28,602 nt of DNA. Origin: a virus. A program made the position numbers and the translations under genes. A model generated the notes under the pieces. It saw nothing but the letters and a program-made list of their open reading frames with translations. It ran no database searches and was not told the origin of the DNA. Location of the stretch: the IMG/VR virus record IMGVR_UViG_3300042197_001374, positions 1 to 28,602 of that record, one strand, 5' to 3'. This document shows positions 23,171-28,602 of the stretch, one piece after another. Numbering within the stretch: position 1 is the stretch's first letter; the number at the start of each line of letters is the position of its first letter.

Positions 23171-23546
23171 CGGTACCTCCTTGGTGGGCTCCCAGCTTAT
23201 TGACTCTGGCTAGGTAGTCCACAGCTTTGAGGACGCCTTCAATATTGTCACCAAGCTTGCCGATACCTGTGTTGCAGTTATTACAAATCCAACCGCGATG
23301 CTCATGGGTCTCATGACAATGATCCCAATGCAACTTCTGTTCAGTGGATCCGCAGCACTCACACGGCGTACCTAGCTCAGGAACTTTGTGTTTCTTACGA
23401 ATGTGGTAATAATCCCTGAGCTGCTTGGAGTAGCACGACAAACACTCAGGTCGCCTCCAAGTACCGTTGCGACCAAACAGGTCTAAAGGTTTGTCTTGCT
23501 TGCAAATCTTGCAAGTTTTAGTGGCACTCAGCCCAATTGGTTCCAA
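23151..23546 (-). CDS. Endonuclease VII-type HNH nuclease, about 131 aa
   Basis: The core is typical of recombination endonuclease VII (T4 gp49 family): C62-x-x-C65 (CECC), H73WDHCH78, G85WICNNCNTG and LGDN (98-101). An additional Cys-x2-Cys pair set (C12, C15, C35, C38) precedes it and could bind a second zinc. The open frame continues far upstream inside the polymerase gene, but that part looks like a shadow. I place the start at TTG 23546 because GGAG lies 7 nt before it; it would overlap the polymerase stop by about 29 bp. The enzyme could resolve branched DNA, complementing endonuclease I, or it could be a free-standing homing-type endonuclease lodged between genes 5 and 6. The start codon is uncertain. 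Confidence 0.75.
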   Translation of the reverse strand: MEPIGLSATKTCKICKQDKPLDLFGRNGTWRRPECLSCYSKQLRDYYHIRKKHKVPELGTPCECCGSTEQKLHWDHCHETHEHRGWICNNCNTGIGKLGDNIEGVLKAVDYLARVNKLGAHQGGTDDLAAA

Positions 23547-25272
23547 CTTTGAACTCCGCACCGATTGCAATACGGAGTCCAAGTGCATCTCCTGCCAAGC
23601 CAGCAGACCTGACTGCAATAGTTCCGAGCTCTTCTGCGCGTTCTGTTGCGACTGCGAACTGCACCTCGTCGTGAATATGGGCGAGGAAGATCCAATCGAC
23701 CCCGTATTCAAATCCGGCTTTGCTGAGCTCATCGAAGCAGGTGATGTACCAAAGCTTGCTAATGATGGCACCTGCGCTTTGAAGTAGGAAGTTAAGTGCG
23801 CTATGTGAGGACCGGATTAATATCCGTCTACCGTCCAACGCTTTAACAAATCCTTCATCTTCTGCTTTTGCTACTACTCTTTTAGAAAGCGAAGCCAAAG
23901 CGGGCATATTACGGAAATACTTCCGCTTCAGCTTTGCTCCATCCTGACCCGTAATCAGACCTAGCTTCTCTGCCCCTGCTCCATACATCAAGGCATAGAA
24001 GAACGTCTTTGCCTGGTCTCTGGTGGCGAGTCCTGCGGCCTTTTGATTGGCCGTATGGATATCGCCGTTCAACACTTCATCTGCAAACTTACCGTCATCA
24101 AACGGCCACAGGTAGTGGGCTAAGCAACGTGCTTCGATTCCACTGAGGTCCACGCCAACCTGTTTGGTGCTTCTACCTCCCCCGAGGCGGCCAGGTCCAA
24201 ACAGAGCTCGGCACTCCGGTCCCAGGGCTGACCTGACAGCAGGTACCTGGGCCATATTGGGGTTGACGTGGCTACAGCGAGCGGTGGCGCAGCCAACAGT
24301 AATCACACTGCCGTGAATCCTGTTGTCGCTTTCCACCAGTTTCAACCAAGCGTTGTTGCCTGTGCTGAGTTGACCCAATCGCTTTTGGAGCGTGAGGTGT
24401 GAAACAAAATCCTCAGCCCCAGGGATCTTCGACAGAACTGTTTCATCGACCTTGGGTTTACCAGTGTCGGTGAATTCCTCTGGCTTCCACTCCAGAAGAT
24501 TCTGTAGCACCCAAGCGATGTGATCCCGAGAGTTCGGGTTGAGATCCGTAAGACGGCACATTGCTGCACCACCTACATAACCTCGTGACGAGTTGTCTCG
24601 CTTGGGCGTGAAGAGCCCTCCGTCAACGAACGGGAACCGTTGTCTCAATCGTTCGCTGAGAGTATTCAGTTGTCCGTTGATCTGAGCTTCAAGTTCCAAA
24701 GCCCCTTGAACATTGAAACCAAAGCCAGATCGTTCCTGCAGGGCGATGAGCTGTGCAAAGCGCATCTCAAGGTCAACGGCACAAGGGATGTCGTCAGCCT
24801 TCGGTTGCAACCTGCGCCAAAGCTTAAGGTTCAGTTCAACATCACAGACGCACCGTTCAGCCAGTTCGTCAGTCAGCACACTGAAGTCTTCAAGACCAGC
24901 GTGACGTTTGCTATAGCCCAGTCGGAAGCCATAAGCCTCAAGACTGTGGCGTCCGTAAAGCTGGATTGGCATCCCCTCCCACTTTTTTTGGAAGTCACGG
25001 TCGAGAATGTCTGGGTAAAGCATCCGGCAAAGGATCAACGTATCGACGACTTTGCCTTTTGGTTTAAACGTTGGATATACCTGTTGTATCGCCGGTATGT
25101 CGTACTGAATGATGTTGTGACCAATCAGTACGTCCGCATTTTCAAGAATCTGAAGCCACTCTTTTGGGTTCTTGTACAGAACTGTGTCCGTGCCGTCAGA
25201 TATTGCACAGCAGTGGACTTTAGTAACGTCCCTAATCTTGAGAGCATTGGTCTCCACGTCGAACGTTACCAT
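23518..25272 (-). CDS. 5: DNA polymerase I family, gp5-like, 584 aa
   Basis: The 3'-5' exonuclease motifs are D5-x-E7 (FDVETNAL), N53-x3-Y57D58 and D144 (CVCDVEL). The polymerase motifs are A, D375LSGIEARCLAHY; B, R418DQAKTFFYALMYGAG; and C, H534DEVQ. The last residues, GTNWAECH, match T7 gp5 (GPNWAICH) closely. The residue aligned with E. coli Phe762/T7 Tyr526 is Tyr426. The protein is about 120 residues shorter than T7 gp5, with a gap where T7 has its thioredoxin-binding loop. I chose ATG 25272, with AAGG upstream, because the exonuclease motif I begins immediately there; the open frame further upstream encodes no recognisable domain. It replicates the phage genome with gp4 and gp2.5. Confidence 0.95.
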   Translation of the reverse strand: MVTFDVETNALKIRDVTKVHCCAISDGTDTVLYKNPKEWLQILENADVLIGHNIIQYDIPAIQQVYPTFKPKGKVVDTLILCRMLYPDILDRDFQKKWEGMPIQLYGRHSLEAYGFRLGYSKRHAGLEDFSVLTDELAERCVCDVELNLKLWRRLQPKADDIPCAVDLEMRFAQLIALQERSGFGFNVQGALELEAQINGQLNTLSERLRQRFPFVDGGLFTPKRDNSSRGYVGGAAMCRLTDLNPNSRDHIAWVLQNLLEWKPEEFTDTGKPKVDETVLSKIPGAEDFVSHLTLQKRLGQLSTGNNAWLKLVESDNRIHGSVITVGCATARCSHVNPNMAQVPAVRSALGPECRALFGPGRLGGGRSTKQVGVDLSGIEARCLAHYLWPFDDGKFADEVLNGDIHTANQKAAGLATRDQAKTFFYALMYGAGAEKLGLITGQDGAKLKRKYFRNMPALASLSKRVVAKAEDEGFVKALDGRRILIRSSHSALNFLLQSAGAIISKLWYITCFDELSKAGFEYGVDWIFLAHIHDEVQFAVATERAEELGTIAVRSAGLAGDALGLRIAIGAEFKVGTNWAECH

Positions 25273-25474
25273 CGAGAAAGACCTTAAGGTTTCGGCTGTA
25301 GCAGAAGTCAAGGAAGTCCTCAAGTTGGTCGTAGGTGAGCTGGTTGCAGGCGTCATTGGACTTGAAAAAGGACTGACACACACGCTTAGCGGTTTCAGTG
25401 GCAGCAAGGGCTGTCACTTTAAGGGAGTTCATCTCCGAGACATGAACGTCAAAAGTCGGATTCAAAATGATCAT
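25232..25474 (-). CDS. Small protein between helicase and polymerase, up to 80 aa
   Basis: This frame bridges the 176-bp gap between the helicase stop and the polymerase start, overlapping them by 26 and 41 bp. The product runs from MIILNPTFDVHVSEMNSLKV through a helical Ala/Thr-rich part (TALAATETAKRVCQSFF) to LTYDQLEDFLDFCYSRN and a short basic end. An ATG at 25432 gives a 66-aa version. Neither start has a well-spaced Shine-Dalgarno, although GGAG touches the second. I do not recognise the family. The gap would otherwise be unusually long for this compact genome, which supports a real gene. Confidence 0.6.
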   Translation of the reverse strand: MIILNPTFDVHVSEMNSLKVTALAATETAKRVCQSFFKSNDACNQLTYDQLEDFLDFCYSRNLKVFLDGNVRRGDQCSQD

Positions 25475-27080
25475 CGAATTGTTGTGGCTTACTACCGCCA
25501 GAAAGCTCCAACATTCTGCCTGTAGTTTCGTTGTATTTCACAGTGCCTGATACGCCGCACCAACCTGTGAAACGATTTTTAAGAACTCGTACAGTTGTTC
25601 CTTCTGAATCGTTCTCAGACTGCTGATTGCGTTCAAGACCAATACAGATGTCACTAAGTTGGCCGATAGCAGCGCTACCGCGTAACTGTGAAAGGGATGT
25701 TTGAGCACCGTTCTCGTGGCCTTTATCGCCAGTAGGGCGGCGTAAGTGTGACACCAAAAGCATCCCGCAGCCTGTTTCTTCAACAAAGCTTCGGAGTTTT
25801 GTCATCGTTTGATCAATCGCCCTACGTTCGTCTCCTTGGTCCAAACCTGAGACAAGAATCGAGAGGTGATCGAACACAATCCAATTACACCCGCAACCAC
25901 TAACCAGATGCCGTATACGGTTAAGCAGAACGGTAGGGTCAAGAGAGCCAAAATGATCGTACAGAAATAACCGACCCGTTCCGAGAGTCCGATTGAAGGC
26001 CTCCTCAATTTGTCCATCAGTGAAGTGACCTCGATCAATGTGGACAGGGTAATTAAGATCCATACCGACGAAGCGCCGAGCAGTACGTCGAATGTTCTCT
26101 TCCAAAGCGACATAACCCACTGTTTCGTTTTGCCTTGTAAGCAGGTCATACGCAATTTCAGAAACAAACGTACTTTTCCCGATACCAGATCCAGCCGTGA
26201 TAGTAACGAGCTCGCCCTTACGCAGCCCGTGAAGCTTGTCGTTTAGGAACTTGTAGGGATACTCAGCGCTCTGCGTTTTGGGGTCTTCTAGGACCATCTG
26301 GAGCAGTTTGCTGCCACTGATGATTCCATCTGGTTCGTACTCAGCAGCAGTCCACACCATCTGCATGATGGCTTTGCTGTCCCCTGCTACCAAAGCTTCG
26401 TTGGCATCCTTGTACTTCTCGATCTTGCCGATCTTACCCACGCGAGGCGGAAGTAACTGAATGGCGTTCTTCGCTGCTTTTTGACCGTGATCATCGTTGT
26501 CAAAACACAGGATGATCTCTTCAAACTTCAGTAGCCAATCGAGATTACTCCTGATTGATTTCTCCGCAGAGTCAGCGCCATTCGGTAGCGAGACGCACGG
26601 CCAGCTCTTACGAACTGTGGCGTAGCTGAGGCAGTCATACTCACCCTCAAAGATAACCAGCAGCTTGCCTCCACTCCACTTTTCCTGCCCGAGAAACGTA
26701 TGGTCAGGATTGGTTCCATGCTGGACAAAGTTCTTGTTTGGCTTACGAATCTTGTAGCCAGTAAGACGACGTTCTTTGTCGTAGATGGGCCAGAAGTAAG
26801 CCTCACTGTCGCCATAGGTACCCTTGAAGTATCCAAAGAGTTTGCACGTCTCTTCGTGAATACCCCGACTTGGGATGGCGTTGTATGAACCAACCAGGGG
26901 TTCGATCTCAGTGTGGGAGTCATTGGTTGCAAAGCTGGACATGGTGAAGGAAGAGGAAGAACCTGAAACGTGGTAAGTACAACCGGGCGTGAAGCAGTGC
27001 TCACCACCGTCGTCGTACAGAGCAACGTTGTCGCGTGACCCACATTTGGGGCAGTTCAACCTGCGGACAACGCGGGACAT
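25449..27080 (-). CDS. 4: Primase-helicase, gp4-like, 543 aa
   Basis: The domains follow T7 gp4. A zinc-binding domain has C10, C13, C29 and C34. A TOPRIM primase has E146 in VIFEGEYD and D194-N-D196 in LCFDNDD. A RecA-type helicase has Walker A AGSGIGKS (296-303), Walker B IVFDHLSIL (401-409), and the LLVSHLRR motif (441-448). The C terminus, FDDHFESDF, is acidic and ends in Phe, like the T7 gp4 tail that docks on the polymerase. I chose ATG 27080: a GGAGGT lies 9 nt upstream inside a hairpin, and the zinc site follows at once. An in-frame ATG at 26942 sits where T7 starts its short gp4B form but has no purine-rich ribosome site. The protein unwinds DNA and primes the lagging strand. Confidence 0.95.
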   Translation of the reverse strand: MSRVVRRLNCPKCGSRDNVALYDDGGEHCFTPGCTYHVSGSSSSFTMSSFATNDSHTEIEPLVGSYNAIPSRGIHEETCKLFGYFKGTYGDSEAYFWPIYDKERRLTGYKIRKPNKNFVQHGTNPDHTFLGQEKWSGGKLLVIFEGEYDCLSYATVRKSWPCVSLPNGADSAEKSIRSNLDWLLKFEEIILCFDNDDHGQKAAKNAIQLLPPRVGKIGKIEKYKDANEALVAGDSKAIMQMVWTAAEYEPDGIISGSKLLQMVLEDPKTQSAEYPYKFLNDKLHGLRKGELVTITAGSGIGKSTFVSEIAYDLLTRQNETVGYVALEENIRRTARRFVGMDLNYPVHIDRGHFTDGQIEEAFNRTLGTGRLFLYDHFGSLDPTVLLNRIRHLVSGCGCNWIVFDHLSILVSGLDQGDERRAIDQTMTKLRSFVEETGCGMLLVSHLRRPTGDKGHENGAQTSLSQLRGSAAIGQLSDICIGLERNQQSENDSEGTTVRVLKNRFTGWCGVSGTVKYNETTGRMLELSGGSKPQQFDDHFESDF

Positions 27081-27120
27081 AAAAAGAGACCTCCAGGTAA
27101 CCATGCACCCCGGAGGTCTC
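27081..27120 (-). terminator. Hairpin plus U-tract overlapping the gp4 ribosome binding site
   Basis: On the minus strand GAGACCTCC and GGAGGTCTC pair perfectly over nine bases and can extend to twelve with one G-U wobble. Five T residues follow, then directly the ATG of the helicase gene. It has the form of a rho-independent terminator or attenuator. Its 3' arm is also the GGAGGT Shine-Dalgarno of gene 4, so folding would hide the ribosome site. RNase III processing, as in T7, is an alternative role. Confidence 0.7.
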
Positions 27121-27146
27121 GGTGTCCTTTCACTTGTCCGGCAGAA

Positions 27147-27163
27147 TCATAGCACTGCTATGA
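27147..27163. repeat. 17-bp palindrome at the endonuclease I stop codon
   Basis: TCATAGCACTGCTATGA has eight-base complementary arms around one central base. It overlaps the last codons of the endonuclease I gene and lies 27 bp from the hairpin before gene 4. It could be an operator-like site or a small RNA hairpin; nothing further supports a role. Confidence 0.4.
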
Positions 27164-27547
27164 CCAGCTAGACGGGATGATCGGACCCTCACACCAGGGC
27201 ACACTGTATTTGTCACACCACCGGGCGTAGGTCATACTCCCTGTTTTGGTGAGCTTTTGATGCGGTTTTTGTAGGACCATTCGGATATCGACTGATGGGT
27301 GCTGCTCTTTGAACAGCTTGATCAGCCTCCGATCTTCCGCATCAAAGTAACCCTTCACCTCAAGCACTACGCCGTTGCTGAGAACGAAGTCAGGGGTGTA
27401 GCTACGAGGGATCAGCAAGTCGTACTTGTACTGCTCATACTCCCAGCTAACCCCTGATGCGTTGAGGTGGTCGGCTACTTTGCCTTCAAAGCCCGAACGA
27501 AACCCATTTGCTTGGCGTTTGCCGTACTTATGGAATCGTCGGGCCAC
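27158..27547 (-). CDS. 3: Endonuclease I (Holliday junction resolvase), gp3-like, 129 aa
   Basis: The PD-(D/E)xK active site of T7 endonuclease I is conserved with almost the same spacing: E21 (FRSGFEGKV), D53 (YTPDF) and E63-V-K65 (VLEVKG). The downstream EQHPSVDIRMVL also matches T7 (EQHPELDIRIV). It is 129 aa against 149 in T7, lacking the basic C-terminal extension. The enzyme cuts branched DNA and helps degrade host DNA and resolve phage concatemers. The start is GTG at 27547, four bases after the SSB stop; a weak GAG is nearby. The next gene begins after a 77-bp gap containing a palindrome and a hairpin. Confidence 0.93.
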   Translation of the reverse strand: MARRFHKYGKRQANGFRSGFEGKVADHLNASGVSWEYEQYKYDLLIPRSYTPDFVLSNGVVLEVKGYFDAEDRRLIKLFKEQHPSVDIRMVLQKPHQKLTKTGSMTYARWCDKYSVPWCEGPIIPSSWS

Positions 27548-27551
27548 TTAC

Positions 27552-28175
27552 TCAAAAGTCAGGATCTTCGCCAGACACAGTAGCAAGTTCTTTCAGGTTT
27601 GGTTTGGATTGCTTAAACCCAGACTGCTTGGTAAAAGCTTTGGTGATATCAAAGTCACCACGATCCTCACCAGCAGTAGTCACAGCCTTCAACACCTGAA
27701 TACCCTTGGGGCACAGCCGGATGCCACCCCGAGGTGCTTTACGAGGGATGTACATCGGTTTGATGGCTACAAGGATCTCAGAGCCCTCACGCAGCTTCAA
27801 ATCAGGAGCCAGAGGTTGCAGCTCAGTGTCTACCACAGGCAAAGGGAACTCCCCATAGCTGGGTTTAGCCGTCAGTTTGATTACGGCTGAGCCGTCTTCA
27901 GACATTTCAAACGGAGCGTCGTAAAAACTTTTCTTCCCCGTCTGGTCACGATACCAGGCACATGCCGCGTCGTATGCCTCAGAGATTTCTTCAACAATCT
28001 CCTCTGCGTCTTGTACAAGAACCTTGATACGGAAGTCACACGGTTCATTGTTGTAGGTAGGGATTTCGGTGAAGCTGGGGATCCAGCCAGTCAGCGTGCC
28101 TTGAATTTGCACAGGACTCAGTGTCGAAAGGACCCACAGAAGGTACCTGCGGTGCATACGCCAAGGAGAGGCCAT
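27552..28175 (-). CDS. 2.5: Single-stranded DNA-binding protein, gp2.5-like, 207 aa
   Basis: The gene holds the gene 2.5 position, directly before endonuclease I and primase-helicase. The fold fits an OB-type SSB: QIQGTLTGWIPSF, a helix with EEIVEEISEAYDAACAWYRD, FYDAPFEMSEDGSAVIKLTA, a basic strand (VAIKPMYIPRKAPRGGIRL) and a C-terminal tail ending SGEDPDF. T7 gp2.5 also ends in acidic residues plus Phe, which contact the polymerase. The tail here is less acidic. Similarity elsewhere is modest, so the call rests on position, helix/strand order and tail. The ATG at 28175 follows an AAAGAG that is part of the repeat array. The first 20 residues (MASPWRMHRRYLLWVLSTLS) look unusual; the true start may be downstream. 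Confidence 0.82.
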   Translation of the reverse strand: MASPWRMHRRYLLWVLSTLSPVQIQGTLTGWIPSFTEIPTYNNEPCDFRIKVLVQDAEEIVEEISEAYDAACAWYRDQTGKKSFYDAPFEMSEDGSAVIKLTAKPSYGEFPLPVVDTELQPLAPDLKLREGSEILVAIKPMYIPRKAPRGGIRLCPKGIQVLKAVTTAGEDRGDFDITKAFTKQSGFKQSKPNLKELATVSGEDPDF

Positions 28176-28184
28176 AGGACAGCT

Positions 28185-28350
28185 CTTTAAGTGGCCCCTT
28201 TGAGTGGCTCTTTAAGGGCCCTCTAAGTACCTTTAAGTACCTTCTTAAAGAGGTTCTTAAAGAGGTCTCTAGCCGTCAACTTAGAGGGCACTTAAAGAGG
28301 CACTTAAAGAGTCTTCTTAAAGAGGTCTTTAGCCACCACTTAAAGGGCCA
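28185..28350. repeat. Mirror-oriented array of about 12 copies of a CTTAAAG-type repeat
   Basis: Five copies read CTTTAAG (or CTTTGAG, CTCTAAG) on the plus strand, starting at 28185, 28198, 28210, 28221 and 28231. Seven copies read CTTAAAG (one CTTAGAG), starting at 28244, 28256, 28280, 28291, 28303, 28316 and 28339. Degenerate copies near 28267 and 28327 fill two gaps, giving a period of about 12 bp. The extended consensus is CTTAAAGAGG, and TTCTTAAAGAGGT occurs three times exactly. The array occupies the whole space between two divergent genes. Candidate roles are a bidirectional regulatory region, an origin, or an array like the short repeats beside T7 genome ends. Confidence 0.85.
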
Positions 28351-28354
28351 TTTA

Positions 28355-28492
28355 ATGAATCCTTTGGATCCCAGTCAAGTTCCAGTAACAATGACTGAAG
28401 AAGAACTAGCTGAGTTCTTGGATGAAATGTTGGAGCGTATTGAAGCTACAGAAGACGATCAGTACGATCCTGACGTTTGGGGAGAAAAGTGA
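28355..28492 (+). CDS. Small acidic protein, plus strand, 45 aa
   Basis: This is the first gene on the opposite strand. It begins MNPLDPSQVPVTMTEEELAE and ends DQYDPDVWGEK. The middle (MTEEELAEFLDEMLERIEAT) should be a strongly acidic helix. AAAGGG lies about 8 nt before the ATG and comes from the last copy of the repeat array. The next gene starts inside its stop (GTGA), which supports real translation. Very small acidic proteins are common in early regions of T7-like phages, where several inhibit host enzymes, but I do not recognise this one. Confidence 0.7.
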   Translation: MNPLDPSQVPVTMTEEELAEFLDEMLERIEATEDDQYDPDVWGEK

Positions 28493-28602
28493 TAGTGGAT
28501 ATACAACCTTTGACTATTAATGTTGCAGTCATTCTTGATGAATATGATTACGCTCGTGATCAATACAAGAAAGCCTTTGGTGATCAACAGAAAGACTTTT
28601 GG
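28489..28602 (+). CDS. Hypothetical protein, plus strand, cut by the right edge
   Basis: The frame opens with GTG at 28489, overlapping the preceding stop as GTGA, and stays open to the edge for 38 codons. It reads VIVDIQPLTINVAVILDEYD and then a basic/aromatic stretch with YARDQYKKAFGDQQKDFW. There is no recognisable motif in the visible part. Tight coupling to the 45-aa gene suggests a second small early gene in one rightward operon. Confidence 0.55.
   Translation, partial: MIVDIQPLTINVAVILDEYDYARDQYKKAFGDQQKDFW

Noticed and set aside
23547-23771. Long N-terminal extension of the endonuclease VII frame
   Set aside because: It overlaps the polymerase C terminus, including the NWAECH end, and its residues look like a frame shadow (Ser/Gln-rich).
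25273-25407. Forty-five extra N-terminal residues on the DNA polymerase frame
   Set aside because: The extension is Ser/Thr/Pro-rich with no homology-like pattern, while exonuclease motif I begins directly after ATG 25272 and AAGG precedes it.
18448-27143. Shared 13-mer ACTTGTCCGGCAG at about 18443 and 27132
   Set aside because: A few 13-base matches are expected by chance in a window of this size, and the contexts differ (coding against intergenic).
1-28602. TTACGAG/CTCGTAA as a repeated late-promoter motif
   Set aside because: The heptamer recurs many times inside coding sequence, so it has no specificity for gene starts.
1-28602. tRNA genes, CRISPR arrays and insertion sequences
   Set aside because: No cloverleaf, regularly spaced identical repeats with unique spacers, or transposase with inverted ends was noticed by eye; the array at 28185-28350 has spacers of about 5 bp and mixed orientation, unlike a CRISPR.

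Overview
The window looks like a large part of a lytic, T7-like podovirus genome, most likely a cyanobacterial podovirus of the P-SSP7/P60/Syn5 kind. The evidence is gene order and family content. Read along the minus strand (right to left) it gives T7 order: ssDNA-binding protein (gp2.5), endonuclease I (gp3), primase-helicase (gp4), Pol I-type DNA polymerase (gp5), 5'-3' exonuclease (gp6), portal (gp8), scaffold (gp9), major capsid (gp10), tail tubes A and B (gp11, gp12), internal core proteins (gp14, gp15, gp16) and the start of the tail fibre (gp17). The cyanophage assignment rests on a compact two-subunit ribonucleotide reductase and a MazG-type gene between the replication and head genes. 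It is an inference: no photosynthesis gene or host sequence is present.

Layout. 28355-28602: two small plus-strand genes start and run off the right edge. 28176-28354: a 179-bp divergent intergenic region filled by an array of about twelve short repeats in mirror orientation. 28175-22391: replication genes, with an endonuclease VII gene after the polymerase and a small unknown gene between helicase and polymerase. 22448-19530: nucleotide-metabolism genes (DUF3310, MazG-like, a small acidic protein, RNR alpha, RNR beta). 19511-17607: two coiled-coil proteins with similar C-terminal ends around a 57-aa gene. 17614-13732: portal, a small gene, scaffold, capsid. A rho-independent terminator follows the capsid gene, as T-phi does in T7. 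13660-1: tail and ejection proteins, ending in a tail fibre cut by the window edge.

How it works together. Helicase-primase, polymerase, SSB and nucleases replicate the genome and degrade host DNA. RNR, MazG and DUF3310 shape the dNTP supply. The head and tail genes build the particle, and the gp14-gp16 proteins probably form the ejection channel; one carries an M23 peptidase domain for wall penetration. Nearly every junction is a 1-8 nt overlap (ATGA, TGATG and similar) or a longer overlap, so translation is probably strongly coupled. RNA polymerase, terminase, lysis genes and integrase are not in the window.

The strongest candidates for something new are the mirror-oriented repeat array at the divergent junction, the RNR beta subunit lacking the usual radical tyrosine together with its very short alpha partner, a hairpin plus U-tract whose 3' arm is the ribosome binding site of the helicase gene, and the paired coiled-coil proteins with gp7.3-like ends.
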